The translations under genes were made by a program, and so were the position numbers. The notes beneath the pieces are model-generated. The model saw nothing but the letters and a program-made list of their open reading frames with translations, did no database searches and was not told the origin of the DNA. Below are positions 6,158 through 16,399 of a DNA stretch of 64,000 nucleotides, piece after piece; position 1 is the first letter of the stretch; each line of letters begins with the position of its first letter. Source of the DNA: Nitrospira sp. MA-1 (lineage in GTDB: Bacteria; Nitrospirota; Nitrospiria; Nitrospirales; UBA8639); NCBI GenBank assembly GCA_032139905.1, contig JAQJDB010000005.1, forward strand, positions 107,001-171,000, in the 5' to 3' direction.

Positions 6158-9016
6158 TCAATGCGCTTCGTCCCAGGATGGGCCATGTCCGGCTTCCACC
6201 GTCAGCGGGATCGACAATTGTAGGGCAGGCAGTGTGGCCCTTTCCATGACCTGCTTGATGACCTCAGTGGTTTGGGAGACAGCCGCCTCTTCTACCTCGA
6301 ATAATAATTCATCGTGGACGGTTAACAACATTTTCGCCTGTTTGGTTAAGCCATGCTCTGCCAAGGCTGTAGGTACGCGGATCATGGCACGCTTTAAAAT
6401 GTCGGCGGCCGTGCCTTGCAGTGGTGCATTGATGGCGGCACGCTCAGAAAAATTTCGTCGGGCGGGATTTTTATCATGAATACCCGGGACGTGGCACCGA
6501 CGTCCAAACAATGTCTGGACATATCCGTGCTGTCGACAAAACTGTTTGGTGCGTTCCATGTAATCCTGGATGCCGGGGTACTGTTCAAAATAGGTTTTGA
6601 TATAGGCAGAGGCCTCGCTCGGTTCCACGCTCAATTGGCGGGCTAATCCAAAGGCGCTGATCCCATAAATGATGCCGAAATTGATGGCCTTGGCTTTTCG
6701 TCGAATTCCCGGATCCATCTGTTCCAGGGGGATGCCGAAGACCTGGCTGGCGGTGAGCGCATGAATATCCTGGCCTTCCCAAAAGGCTTTCTTGAGAACG
6801 GGAATATCTGCGACGTGGGCGAGCAGCCGAAGTTCAATCTGGGAGTAATCGAGCGAAAGCAATGTCCAGCCAGGCTCCGCGACAAATGCGCGCCGGATTC
6901 TTCGACCTTCTTCAGTGCGAATGGGAATGTTCTGGAGATTGGGGTCTGTGGATGAGAGTCTTCCCGTCGCGGCGGACGCCATGGCATAGGAGGTATGCAC
7001 CCGGTTTGTGTCGGGATTGATTTGGCGGATGAGCGCATCGGCATAGGTGCTGCGGAGTTTTTCTAAATGCCGCCATTCCAAGACACGTGACGGGAGTTCA
7101 TGGCCTTGAGCGGCTAAGGATTCGAGCACATCGACCCCGGTGCCATAGCTGCCGGCTTTGCTTTTTTGCCCCCCCCCTAATGCGAGGTCGTCAAACATGA
7201 CTTCGCCGAGTTGTTTAGGGGAACCGACATTGAAGGTTTTCCCGGCCAGGCGATAGATCTCTTGTTCCAGATCCCGAAGGCGGAGAGAAAACTCCTGGCT
7301 GACCTGCTTCAATTGGGAGACATCGACTTTGATACCTGTTTGCTCCATGGTCGCCAGCACGGGAATGAGGTGACGCTCGAGCGTTTCGTAGACTGTGGTC
7401 ATGCGTTCACTGATGAGACGGGGTTTGAGGACCTGATGGAGCCTCAAGGTCACTTCGGCATCTTCCGCAGCGTATTCCAAAGCCTTTTCCAGGGGAACCT
7501 GATCGAAGGTCACTTGAGATTTCCCGGTACCCGTGACGTCTTTAAATTTGATCGTTGTATGGCCCAAAAAGTGTTCGGCCAGTTCGTCCATGCCATGGCC
7601 ATGCATGCCTCCTTCTAGGACGTATGAGAGCAGCATGGTATCGTCCACGGGAGCCACGTTGAGGCCATACCGGCGAAACACCACCATGTCGTATTTGATA
7701 TTGTGCCCGATCTTAAGCACACCTGGGTCTGTTAGCAGTGGTCCCAGGATGTCGAGCGCCTGTTGGAGTGGAATTTGTTCCGGTTTTTCCGGCAAGGCAG
7801 CAGACGTATCGTGTGAGAGCAAATCCTGATAGGACGTGGATCCCGGGGCCACATGACCGACGGGTACATAACAGGCCTGGCCGGGTTCCAGGCTTAATGA
7901 GAATCCAACCAACTCCGCTCTGGTTTGATCGAGAGAGGTGGTTTCGCAGTCGACGGCCACTTTCCCGCGACGAGTCGCTTCCTCCACCCATCCTTGGAGG
8001 GCCGACACCGTTTGAATTAACTCGTACTGGGCTTTGGGAGGCAGTGGCTTTATTTCGGGATCTTTCGTTGCTGGTGCATCGGTGTCCGGTGTGGAAGAAA
8101 GAGTGGTACTGGGTTCCTGTCCGCCCTTTATGCGGCTTTGTAGGCGAGCCAAAATCGATTTGAAGCCCTGTTCGTTGAGGAAGGAAGCTAATAAATCCAT
8201 ATTGGGCTGGCGCCGCTCCAATTGTTCAAGCGGAAATGGCAGCGGGACATCGGAACGAAGCCGGACTAATTCACGGGAGAGTCGGGCCTTATCGGCATGT
8301 TCAATGAGGCTTTCCCGTCGCTTGTTCTGCTTGATTTCTGAGGCGCGGGCAAGGAGGGTGTCCAGGTCACCATATTCCTGAATGAGTTGTGCGGCCGTTT
8401 TGATGCCGATACCCGGGACCCCGGGCACATTGTCCGTGGAGTCTCCCGCCAATGACTGCACGTCGACCACTTTCACGGGCGGCACACCAAATTTTTCCAG
8501 AACTTGCTCGGGACCGATCTTTCGGCTTTTGATGGGATCGAACATACTGACCTGTTCTGATACTAACTGCATAAGATCTTTGTCCGAGGACACGATGGTC
8601 ACATTCGCGCCGGCTTCCATGGCATGTTTGGCGTAGGTCGCGATCAGATCGTCGGCTTCGAAACCGTTCAGTTCAATGCAATCAAAATTAAAAGCCCGTG
8701 TCGCCTCCCGGACGAGAGCAAATTGAGGCACCAACTCCTCCGGTGGTTCGCTGCGATTGGCCTTGTAGCTGGGGGCAAGATCGTTTCGAAAGGTTTTTCG
8801 TGCGGAATCAAAGATGACGGCAATATGATCGGGTTTCATATCGTCCAGTAGTTTCATCAGCATGGTGATGTATCCATAGACGGCATTGACGGGGGTACCA
8901 TTCGGACTGTTTAAAATCTTGATGGCATGAAAGGCCCTGAAAATGTAGCCTGAGGCGTCGACTAACACGACATGACGAATGGGAAGAGGGGAAGACGGTT
9001 CACTCACAGTGGTCAC
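6158..9016 (-). CDS. polA: DNA polymerase I with both exonuclease domains
   Basis: With the GTG at 9016 the enzyme has 952 residues. An AGAGGA ribosome site lies 9 bases before it. A longer open frame reaches 9202 but would overlap the divergent AsmA gene. The order is a 5'-3' exonuclease (LVDASGYIFRAFH at the start), a 3'-5' proofreading domain with Asp356 and Glu358 in VDCETTSLD and the YAAEDAEVTLRL motif, then the family A polymerase. The polymerase shows DYSQIE (Asp723), KAINFGIIYG and VHDELLFE (Asp902). Unlike the Taq-type enzymes, proofreading residues are present. It fills gaps in repair and replaces RNA primers. Confidence 0.96.
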   Translation of the reverse strand: MTTVSEPSSPLPIRHVVLVDASGYIFRAFHAIKILNSPNGTPVNAVYGYITMLMKLLDDMKPDHIAVIFDSARKTFRNDLAPSYKANRSEPPEELVPQFALVREATRAFNFDCIELNGFEADDLIATYAKHAMEAGANVTIVSSDKDLMQLVSEQVSMFDPIKSRKIGPEQVLEKFGVPPVKVVDVQSLAGDSTDNVPGVPGIGIKTAAQLIQEYGDLDTLLARASEIKQNKRRESLIEHADKARLSRELVRLRSDVPLPFPLEQLERRQPNMDLLASFLNEQGFKSILARLQSRIKGGQEPSTTLSSTPDTDAPATKDPEIKPLPPKAQYELIQTVSALQGWVEEATRRGKVAVDCETTSLDQTRAELVGFSLSLEPGQACYVPVGHVAPGSTSYQDLLSHDTSAALPEKPEQIPLQQALDILGPLLTDPGVLKIGHNIKYDMVVFRRYGLNVAPVDDTMLLSYVLEGGMHGHGMDELAEHFLGHTTIKFKDVTGTGKSQVTFDQVPLEKALEYAAEDAEVTLRLHQVLKPRLISERMTTVYETLERHLIPVLATMEQTGIKVDVSQLKQVSQEFSLRLRDLEQEIYRLAGKTFNVGSPKQLGEVMFDDLALGGGQKSKAGSYGTGVDVLESLAAQGHELPSRVLEWRHLEKLRSTYADALIRQINPDTNRVHTSYAMASAATGRLSSTDPNLQNIPIRTEEGRRIRRAFVAEPGWTLLSLDYSQIELRLLAHVADIPVLKKAFWEGQDIHALTASQVFGIPLEQMDPGIRRKAKAINFGIIYGISAFGLARQLSVEPSEASAYIKTYFEQYPGIQDYMERTKQFCRQHGYVQTLFGRRCHVPGIHDKNPARRNFSERAAINAPLQGTAADILKRAMIRVPTALAEHGLTKQAKMLLTVHDELLFEVEEAAVSQTTEVIKQVMERATLPALQLSIPLTVEAGHGPSWDEAH

Positions 9017-9164
9017 AGGAAAATATCCTCTTTGTGTGATTGTTGGCCCTAGAAGATACCTGATAGCTCTTGAGGTGTCGATATCCCAGGATTGTTTGTC
9101 AACCGAGAAAAATGGAACATGGTAAACTACCGAATTCTTTGGTTCATGACGGGAGCATGTCTTC

Positions 9165-11027
9165 GTGAAGAGTAATATCATGGTTAGTCTCGCTATCCTC
9201 ATTGGGCTGGTTCTTGTGGTCTACCTGCTCCTTCCGCTTCTGTTGGATTTGAATCGGTACCGGGATCGGTATCTCCCGGTTCTGGAGCAGGCCCTTAATC
9301 GAACCGTGGATGTTCAGGATGTCCGCTTAACGCTCTTTCCTAACCTCGGGTTTCGGGTGCAGGATCTGACAATAGGGGATGACCCGGCGTTCAGTCCTAA
9401 GGCGTTTGTCACAATTCCTTCCGCTGAGGTGGAGATTCAGTGGCTCCCCCTGTTGCGCCGGCACATTCAGGTTGAACAGGTGCGTCTTCAGGATCCGACG
9501 GTCTACGTCATCCGCACTCCTGATGGGTTGTTGAATATGGCCACCATCGGAAAAGATCCTGCTCTTCACCACCCTGAGGCCGCCGAAGCAAATCCCGCCA
9601 ATGCGCTCAAACCCTTATTCGGGATGTTTGCGGTTGAGCGTTTCTTGATGACTGGAGGCTCTCTACAGTATGAGGATCGTTCCAAAGAATCTTCCCGTTC
9701 ATACCACCTCGAACAACTGGAGTTGGTTACAAATTCCGTTCAGTTGGGACAGATGGCGAGTCTGCTCATGAAGGGCATGGTGATGCCCTATCAGCTCCCC
9801 ATGGAGATGGATGGGCGTTTTGGCCCTCTTCAACCCACTTTTGATCTTCCGATGATCAATCTTGCGGGTCGCGTAGGCAAAATAGGGGGAACGGCACAGG
9901 GCAAAGTGATCGATGGAAGGCTGGAGTTGGACGTGCAAATCCCAAACATATCGTCGAATGACCTGCCTGTGAATGTATCGTTGGATAAGCCTGTGGTCTT
10001 CAGCCGCTTTCAGGCTCATGTGATGGCACCCCTGTTTTCCGAGCCATCGCAACCCTCCACAGGAATGAGGATTGATCCGTTGACCGTAGATCTCCAATTG
10101 GGTGGAGCGACCATTCACCTTTCGGGTCAGGGTACGCCTGGACGTCTGAATTTGTCCGGGGAGGCTCCTGCCCTGTCCTCAGAGGATTTTCCCTTGGCTC
10201 TTTCCGTTCAACGCCCGTTTTCACTCGAACAGATCCGTTTTGAAACGGTGATCCAAGCAACAAGGGTGGATCTGGTGTCTCTCAAGGCCAAAGCGTTTAG
10301 GGGAAATCTTGAGGCGCATGGAAGATGGGATGGGACTCACGCTGTTCCCCTGCTCTCACTCCAAGGAAAATTCACGAATTTTTCCGTCGAATCAATGATG
10401 CAAGTGGTGAGATCTTCTTCTTTCCGTTTGACTGGTAGGGGAGAGTTGGATTGGAGCGTCACGGGAGCAGCACAGTCTTCCTCCAGGCAACCACATATGA
10501 CCGGACCAGTCCGATTGATGATCCGCGATGGGCAATTAGGTGGCTTTGACCTCATGCAGGCGATTGAAGATGCCCTTCAGCTACCGGATCTCATGGACGA
10601 ATCCACCGGTGCGACGAAATTTTCTCTGATTGATACTCAAATGGAATTGGAAGATAGGGGAGTGGTTATTCGGCAATTAACAGTTGAGGCCCCAGATTTC
10701 TCGATGACAGGGGTGGGAACTCTCGGGTTTGATGAATCGTTGAACCTTCAAGGCAATCTGGCCGTTTCACGGATGATCGGGGACCGGATTATTCAACGGT
10801 TTCCGATGGCCAAAGTTGCGTGGCATGAGGGAAAGTTGGTGCTGCCCTTTGCTGTTATGGGAACCGTTCAGAAACCGCTCTTGCAATTAGATACGCAATC
10901 CTTTGGGCAACAGGTCCAAAGGAATGTGGAGCGGAGGATTGAGAAAGCCTTACAGGGAGATGAACAGGAATTACAGCAACTCTTACAAGACGGAGCGGAT
11001 ATTCTCAAACAGTTATTTGGACAATAG
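9165..11027 (+). CDS. AsmA-family envelope protein
   Basis: This 620-residue protein begins with a hydrophobic anchor (residues 5-27) followed by LDLNRYRDRYLPVLEQALNRTV and VRLTLFPNLGFRVQDLTIG, the standard AsmA N-terminal pattern. A long beta-rich body follows, ending in an AsmA-type C-terminal region (GDRIIQRFPMAKVAWHEGK) and a helical tail. AsmA-like proteins sit in the inner membrane, span the periplasm as beta-groove bridges and are linked to lipid transport to the outer membrane. The GTG at 9165 has a GGGAG site upstream; an ATG at 9180 is possible. It is divergent from polA, with the promoter region in 9017-9164. Confidence 0.88.
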   Translation: MKSNIMVSLAILIGLVLVVYLLLPLLLDLNRYRDRYLPVLEQALNRTVDVQDVRLTLFPNLGFRVQDLTIGDDPAFSPKAFVTIPSAEVEIQWLPLLRRHIQVEQVRLQDPTVYVIRTPDGLLNMATIGKDPALHHPEAAEANPANALKPLFGMFAVERFLMTGGSLQYEDRSKESSRSYHLEQLELVTNSVQLGQMASLLMKGMVMPYQLPMEMDGRFGPLQPTFDLPMINLAGRVGKIGGTAQGKVIDGRLELDVQIPNISSNDLPVNVSLDKPVVFSRFQAHVMAPLFSEPSQPSTGMRIDPLTVDLQLGGATIHLSGQGTPGRLNLSGEAPALSSEDFPLALSVQRPFSLEQIRFETVIQATRVDLVSLKAKAFRGNLEAHGRWDGTHAVPLLSLQGKFTNFSVESMMQVVRSSSFRLTGRGELDWSVTGAAQSSSRQPHMTGPVRLMIRDGQLGGFDLMQAIEDALQLPDLMDESTGATKFSLIDTQMELEDRGVVIRQLTVEAPDFSMTGVGTLGFDESLNLQGNLAVSRMIGDRIIQRFPMAKVAWHEGKLVLPFAVMGTVQKPLLQLDTQSFGQQVQRNVERRIEKALQGDEQELQQLLQDGADILKQLFGQ

Positions 11028-11074
11028 AGGAGGAGATGTCCTGTTTGGGACTGGATGATTCCTTCATCCCGGTC

Positions 11075-11512
11075 TCAACCCGGAGGGGGACTATAGGTTT
11101 GGGACATGTTGGCAACGATGAAGGAATGGGACCGCCTTGGAGCGGCTGACGGACACAGTTGAGCGACTATGGCCCGTAACTCCCCAAAATCATAGGGTTT
11201 GCCGATAATGGCATAGGCTCCTAAGCGGGTGGCGTTTTCTCGTGTTACGGCATTGAGGTACCCGGTTATCATTATAATTGGGATGTCGGACTTGTGGGGT
11301 ATATGCTGTAACCGGTCCAAAAACTCCATTCCGGTCATGACGGGCATCGCATTATCCAGGATCACCACGTCAAAGGATTTTGATTCAAGAAGTGTTAACC
11401 CGCTGGCTCCATTTTCGGCTTCTACACACTCACATCCGTCATATTCCAGGACCATCCTGAGCAATCCTCGACTCATTTCATCATCATCAATAATCAGAAT
11501 ATTTTTAGCCAT
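11075..11512 (-). CDS. Single-domain response regulator
   Basis: This 145-residue protein is a stand-alone receiver domain. Asp9-Asp11 (IIDDDE) form the acidic pocket, Asp53 in VVILDNAMP is the phosphorylation site, Thr83 sits in MITG, and Lys105 in IIGKPYDF completes the active site. About 25 extra residues follow the domain. No output domain and no histidine kinase gene are nearby, so it is an orphan that could relay phosphate or bind a partner. Two similar palindromes lie 32 and 70 bp upstream of its start. The GKPYDF motif resembles EKPYDF of the receiver at 56371. Confidence 0.93.
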   Translation of the reverse strand: MAKNILIIDDDEMSRGLLRMVLEYDGCECVEAENGASGLTLLESKSFDVVILDNAMPVMTGMEFLDRLQHIPHKSDIPIIMITGYLNAVTRENATRLGAYAIIGKPYDFGELRAIVAQLCPSAAPRRSHSFIVANMSQTYSPPPG

Positions 11513-11543
11513 GAGGATCTCCTTTCCTAACCTATGAGCGAAT

Positions 11544-11595
11544 TCACCATCTTGGTGGATTCGAGTCGATAGATGGCCGACTCACCATTTGGTGA
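11544..11595. promoter_or_regulatory. Two tandem TCACCA-n(2-3)-TGGTGA palindromes
   Basis: TCACCA-TCT-TGGTGG is at 11544-11558 and the perfect TCACCA-TT-TGGTGA at 11582-11595. Both lie upstream of the response regulator gene (start 11512, minus strand), with 38 bp between their left ends. The repeated half-site suggests a dimeric transcription factor. The factor is unknown. Confidence 0.55.
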
Positions 11596-12112
11596 AATCA
11601 CCTAAAGATGGCTCCTGAACAAATGTCATGCAGGCACAGGCCTGTGTTGTTTTGGTCATCATTTTACCGTGAGCCTGACCTGTCGGGTGCCTTTAATGGT
11701 ATAGGATTCTGCCCATTCCATATGAGGGACATTCCTCCGAAGATTCCAAAGCCTGTGATACAGATGGCGAAAATAATTTCCATAGCTCCCCTTAATATCC
11801 CCTACTTGCCATATTACAAAGCAAAGAATGTACCTAAATAGTAGGGGAGCGGTTCTTTAAGGCTTTCATGGTTATAACTCATTGATAATCTGATGAATGG
11901 AGAAGCAAATTTTTAAAATTGGTTTGGGAATTTTTTAAAGGATGCAAAGAAGATGAGGCATAAGGGCATCAGTTGTGGGACAGGTTGTTATTCAACAGCA
12001 TACAGTTTGTATCTAAATGGATAACTCCTGCGAGTGTTCATCGAAGAAAGAGGCCGGCCTCAGTCACGGATGTTGTGTTGGGAGAAGAACCCGGCAATCT
12101 GATGGACGGGGT
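11596..12112. other. Intergenic stretch with no supported gene
   Basis: A 77-codon open frame on the plus strand (11608-11841) lacks a ribosome site and has no recognisable sequence. No tRNA, terminator or repeat was identified. The stretch is somewhat AT-rich from 11800 to 12000. Confidence 0.5.
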
Positions 12113-14755
12113 TTATTCTTGACGGAGGACGGATAGAGGAGGGAAGCCCAGCAACCGGTACGTCCCGAGAAAGCCGGTCATGAGGCTTAGCAGAATTGTC
12201 AAAAGCAAACCTGTGCTTAGCACGATGAGATCGAAGTTCCAGGTCAGGTCAAAAAAGAGGTACAAGAGAGACCAGGAGAGGAGAGACCCCAATCCAAGTC
12301 CAACCAGCCCTGCAAAGGCCCCAATGACACCGAATTCCACTCCGAGCGAAAATACGAGTAGTCTGCGACTTGCTCCCAGGGCTTTCACAATTGCCAATTC
12401 ATTCAGGCGCCGATACCGGTTGATTGAAATCGCCGCAACCATGACCACGGCTCCGGTGACCAGACATAACAGGGCCAAGGCTTGAATTCCCATGGCCAAC
12501 TGGTGAAAGATTCGACCAATATTCTGCAGCACATCTCCCACGTTGATGGCTGTCACATTGGGCATAACGGCGACGATGGCTTGCTGTAAGGGGACTTCGA
12601 GATTAGTCGGCACTCTGGTTGTGGCGATGTAGGTGAAAGGTGCGCCGTCAAAGGAGCCAGGCTGAAGGATCATGAAAAAATTCATGGAAAAACTGCCCCA
12701 ATCGACCTGTCGCAGACTGCCTACTTTCGTGACAATTGGCACCCCTTGAATATCCAGGGTCAGGGTTGAGCCCAGGGTCAGTCCCAGGTTTTTTGCGGCG
12801 TCTTCCTCCACGGAGACCAACGGGATATCTAAAGGCCTCCCGGGCGCTCCGTCCGAGTCTGATTCCTTGGTGTGATCCCACCATTGTCCCTGAGTGAGGA
12901 CGTTATCTTTTGGAAGGTCCTGGGATGTGGTCAATGCGTATTCCCTGGTGAAATACCATCCATTTCGTTGGCCTTTATGCTCTTCAGGGTCGATGGGTTG
13001 TCCGTTGATGGCTGTGAGGCGAGACCGCACGACTGGAACTAATTTATAGGGTGAATCGGGGAATTTCTGTTGTAGCACATCCACAAATTGGGGATATTGG
13101 TCTGGTTGGATGTCTATGAAAAAAAATGAGGGAGCCTGAGAGGGTATCTGGTTTCCTATCAGGTCAAGTAAGGACCGTTGCACAATAGTCAGCGTTGTCA
13201 TGAGCATGACACCAATCCCTATGGCCAACGTCATGGCTTTGGTAAAGTTTCCAGGCCGTTGAAGATTCTTCACCGCATGAGGCAATAAATACCACTGAGG
13301 AATCGGGACATGCCCAAGAATTCTATACAGTGCTCCAGTGCCGACTAATAAGAGGAGAACCGCGATCGCACAAGCACCGGAAAAAAATAAACCGAGGGTC
13401 AGTGAGTGGGCCTGCCACATGGCCAGGCCGGTCACGCCCACCATCATACTGATGCTGACCATGACCTGTGCCCGGTCATTCCACCAACGCTTCAGGATGG
13501 TCCGCCATCGGGTTAGTATGGATTGGCTATTGGCCATGTCCTGGGAGTGATCCACCGCTTGTCGATAGACCAATGCCGGAGAGACATGACGGATAGCCAG
13601 CAACGGCCAAAGTGAGAAGGCAAGAGTGGCTAGGGTGCCAAGAAAGATTCCACGCAGGACGGGTGCGAGAGAGGTATTCAGTGGCATGGTTTCAGGAATA
13701 ATGCCTTGAAGCAATAGGGGTAAGCCCCGGTGGAGAATGACGCCGACTATGACCCCAATAAGACTGCCGATCCCTCCCAGGATGAGACTTTGTGTGAGGT
13801 AGAGACGGATGATTTGTGAAGAATCCGCTCCCAGAGTTTTGAGTGTGGCAATAATCGGAATTTTTTGTGTGAGGAATCCTTGAATCGTGCATGCCACTCC
13901 AATCCCACCGACCAATAAGATCGTAAAACCAATCAGCCCAAGATAGAGGTTTAATTGGTCAAGGAACCGGCGGAGTCGTGGTTGGGCATCGCGAAATGAG
14001 CTGACCCGAACTCCTTCCTGGCTGAGGCGCCCGCGTAACTCACCCATTAAAGGCTCAAGAGAGGTAGAGTCGGATAGGGACAGGCGATATCGTTCCTGAA
14101 TCCGGGTTCCGGTTTGGATCAAGGTGGTGGCTTTGAGCGCATCTCGGGAAATCATGACCCTGGGACCCAAACTAAATCCATTGGCAATCCTGTCCGGTTC
14201 TTTTTTCAGCACGGCGGTAATGAGGAAGCTCGCTTTGCCAATCTGTAGCTCGCTGCCAACGGTAAGATTGAGCCGGATCAGTAAGGATTCCTGGACAAGT
14301 GCACCAAAACACGGCGAGCGACCGCAACCGGATTGAAGGGGATCTAGGAGTTGCTTCATCGGGAGATCCGGCTCCACTACCAATTGACCATAGAGGGGAT
14401 AGGCCGAATCTATGGCCTTGAGTTCCACCAATTGAGAAGCCGTTTGTGAGTGAGGGTTCTCCACTGTCGCCATTGCGGCGATTTCAGTCACGTGTGAAAG
14501 GATCATGTCACGGTCAGCGAGGGAGTCCAGTACGTTACGGCCCTTATCGGAAATTGCCCGCCGCCATGATAGTTCGACGTCACCCCCTAACAGGGCCCGG
14601 GTATCTCCCAGAATGACCTGTTCGACATTGACGGCAAACAGATCTACGGCCACAATGGCACCGACACCGAGTGCAATGCAGAGAAATAAAAAGAGGAAAC
14701 GGGACCAGGCGCTGTGGATTTCCCGCCAGGCGAGTTTGACGGATACTGGGGTCAT
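12113..14755 (-). CDS. ybbP: ABC transporter permease, YbbP/FtsX-like
   Basis: This 880-residue membrane protein starts at the ATG at 14755, which overlaps the stop of the upstream ATPase gene by 4 bp. It has an N-terminal helix after KLAWREIHSAWSRFLF, a large extracytoplasmic region, a first FtsX-type group of helices around residues 280-400, a middle pair near 460-510, another periplasmic domain, and a last group of three helices at the C-terminus. This duplicated MacB/FtsX layout matches YbbP. The complex with the ATPase at 14752 probably acts on envelope lipids or lipoproteins; the substrate is not established. With divergent tesA it reproduces the E. coli tesA/ybbAP locus. Confidence 0.9.
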   Translation of the reverse strand: MTPVSVKLAWREIHSAWSRFLFLFLCIALGVGAIVAVDLFAVNVEQVILGDTRALLGGDVELSWRRAISDKGRNVLDSLADRDMILSHVTEIAAMATVENPHSQTASQLVELKAIDSAYPLYGQLVVEPDLPMKQLLDPLQSGCGRSPCFGALVQESLLIRLNLTVGSELQIGKASFLITAVLKKEPDRIANGFSLGPRVMISRDALKATTLIQTGTRIQERYRLSLSDSTSLEPLMGELRGRLSQEGVRVSSFRDAQPRLRRFLDQLNLYLGLIGFTILLVGGIGVACTIQGFLTQKIPIIATLKTLGADSSQIIRLYLTQSLILGGIGSLIGVIVGVILHRGLPLLLQGIIPETMPLNTSLAPVLRGIFLGTLATLAFSLWPLLAIRHVSPALVYRQAVDHSQDMANSQSILTRWRTILKRWWNDRAQVMVSISMMVGVTGLAMWQAHSLTLGLFFSGACAIAVLLLLVGTGALYRILGHVPIPQWYLLPHAVKNLQRPGNFTKAMTLAIGIGVMLMTTLTIVQRSLLDLIGNQIPSQAPSFFFIDIQPDQYPQFVDVLQQKFPDSPYKLVPVVRSRLTAINGQPIDPEEHKGQRNGWYFTREYALTTSQDLPKDNVLTQGQWWDHTKESDSDGAPGRPLDIPLVSVEEDAAKNLGLTLGSTLTLDIQGVPIVTKVGSLRQVDWGSFSMNFFMILQPGSFDGAPFTYIATTRVPTNLEVPLQQAIVAVMPNVTAINVGDVLQNIGRIFHQLAMGIQALALLCLVTGAVVMVAAISINRYRRLNELAIVKALGASRRLLVFSLGVEFGVIGAFAGLVGLGLGSLLSWSLLYLFFDLTWNFDLIVLSTGLLLTILLSLMTGFLGTYRLLGFPPLSVLRQE

Positions 14756-15510
14756 GCCTCTGAGCCGGATGATAATATAGGGGGTCTCGTCTCGTTCACC
14801 ATTGCTCCATCCTGCAGAGCCAGGATTCGTTGTGCCCGAGCGGCCAATGACATATCGTGAGTGACGAGGATGAGAGTACTGCCGTGTTGCTGATGAAGTT
14901 CCCACAGAAGATCAATGACCATTGCGCCGGTTGAGCTATCCAGGTTGCCGGTGGGTTCGTCGGCCAGCAGGAGGGGAGGCCGGACAATAAAGGCTCGGGC
15001 CAAGGCCACTCGTTGCTGCTCGCCACCCGAGAGTTGAACCGGATAATGGTGGAGACGGTGTTCCAGGCCTACGGATTGTAAAAGTGCTTTGGCCCGTACT
15101 GTGCCCGTGGATATGCCTTGCAATTCCAATGGGAGAGCCACATTTTCCAGAGCCGTCAATGTGGGAAGGAGATGAAAGGCTTGAAATACATAGCCAATGT
15201 GTTTGCGGCGAAAGTGTGCCATTTCGGTCTCGGTTAAGGTCGTGATATCGGTCTGGTTGATGCGGATAGACCCCTGTGTTGGCCTGTCGAGGCCTGCAAG
15301 TAACCCCAGAAGTGTTGATTTCCCGCTTCCCGATGGACCGACAATAGCGACGACCTCATTAGTGAGGACCTCAAAGGATATGTTCTGTAAAATCTTGACG
15401 GACTGATTGGCTGCCTGAAGCTCCATTTCAAGGTGATTGACAGAAATGAGGACCTGAGATGATGGAGTGAGGGGGTGCAAAGGGGGTACAGACGATGCAG
15501 GAACGTTCAC
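14752..15510 (-). CDS. ybbA: ABC transporter ATP-binding protein, YbbA/LolD-like
   Basis: This 252-residue protein has Walker [10 protein letters not shown] (58-66), the Q-loop in [10 protein letters not shown], the signature LSGGEQQ (160-166), Walker [13 protein letters not shown] and the switch His in LVTHD. All catalytic elements are intact. Sequence class and neighbours place it with the MacB/LolD/YbbA group that powers FtsX-type permeases. The first codon used is GTG at 15510; the first 20 residues are poorly conserved, so a slightly later start is possible. It overlaps the permease gene by 4 bp and is divergent from the esterase gene. Confidence 0.92.
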   Translation of the reverse strand: MNVPASSVPPLHPLTPSSQVLISVNHLEMELQAANQSVKILQNISFEVLTNEVVAIVGPSGSGKSTLLGLLAGLDRPTQGSIRINQTDITTLTETEMAHFRRKHIGYVFQAFHLLPTLTALENVALPLELQGISTGTVRAKALLQSVGLEHRLHHYPVQLSGGEQQRVALARAFIVRPPLLLADEPTGNLDSSTGAMVIDLLWELHQQHGSTLILVTHDMSLAARAQRILALQDGAMVNETRPPILSSGSEA

Positions 15511-15572
15511 GTTGATTACACAAATGGGTCCAAATGGTGAATAATAGAGATGAGAGTTATTACCCGGCTATT

Positions 15573-16331
15573 ATGCATACATGTATCCTATCAGTCCTTG
15601 TGCTCCTCTGTCTGGGAATCTGGGGGTGTGACCCTCAGGAAAGTCCGTCTACCGGTATACCAGAGCCCATGAAGCATAGTTCAGACACGGAAATTTCTGG
15701 GACTCAATTTCCTCCCGATCGATCCTTATCCAAACCTTCGGTGCGAAAGAACGAATCTCTGCCTAAAATTGTGGCCTTTGGCGATAGCTTAACGGCTGGA
15801 TTTGGCGTGTCATCAGACGAATCCTATCCGGCTCAGTTGGAAAAACAGTTGCGTGAGGGTGGATTTCATTATGAGGTGGTCAATGCTGGAGTCAGCGGAG
15901 AAACCTCAGCGGGGGGAGTGCGACGGGTAGAGTGGATATTAAAAAGTCGGCCGACGGTTGTCATATTGGAATTGGGCGTCAATGATGGACTTCGGGGGCT
16001 CTCTTTAGAACAGACCTATCTCAACCTTCACAGCATAATTGACCGGTTGCAGGAGGAAGGAGTAGCGGTCATTTTGGCGGGCATGCGCATTCCGCCAAAT
16101 TATGGCGAAGCCTATACTGGAGAATTTTTTGGAAAGTATGAACGGCTAGCCCAGAAATTGACGCTTCCACTCATTCCATTTTTCCTGGAAGGTGTGGCGG
16201 CCCAACCTGGCTTAAATCAGGCGGATGGAATCCATCCCACGGCGGAAGGCTATACCATTGTAGCTCAGAATGTTTTTCGCACCTTGGAGCCTTTACTCAA
16301 AGCTCGGCGGAATCATCAGGCCCAAGAGTAG
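15573..16331 (+). CDS. tesA: TesA-like GDSL esterase, probable lipoprotein
   Basis: From the ATG at 15573 the protein has 252 residues. A hydrophobic signal with Cys19 in IWGC looks like a lipobox, so it may be lipid-anchored in the periplasm, unlike soluble E. coli TesA. The SGNH hydrolase blocks are intact: AFGDSLTAG with nucleophile Ser72, the Gly of GVSGET, ELGVND and DGIHPTAEG with the catalytic Asp and His. It should hydrolyse acyl thioesters, lysophospholipids or aryl esters. An in-frame ATG at 15534 would add 13 polar residues before the signal. Divergence from ybbA is the conserved arrangement. Confidence 0.9.
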   Translation: MHTCILSVLVLLCLGIWGCDPQESPSTGIPEPMKHSSDTEISGTQFPPDRSLSKPSVRKNESLPKIVAFGDSLTAGFGVSSDESYPAQLEKQLREGGFHYEVVNAGVSGETSAGGVRRVEWILKSRPTVVILELGVNDGLRGLSLEQTYLNLHSIIDRLQEEGVAVILAGMRIPPNYGEAYTGEFFGKYERLAQKLTLPLIPFFLEGVAAQPGLNQADGIHPTAEGYTIVAQNVFRTLEPLLKARRNHQAQE

Positions 16332-16399
16332 TCTGCACCCCTCCCCCTTTAATGGGAAGGGGAATCCTCTAAATGGCATGTTAGGTAATGCGGGAGACG

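Noticed and set aside
5923-6186. 87-codon frame downstream of polA
   Set aside because: It overlaps the polA end and the inverted repeat, without coding features.
9017-9202. N-terminal extension of polA to 9202
   Set aside because: It would overlap the divergent AsmA gene, lacks conserved residues, and the GTG at 9016 has a good ribosome site.
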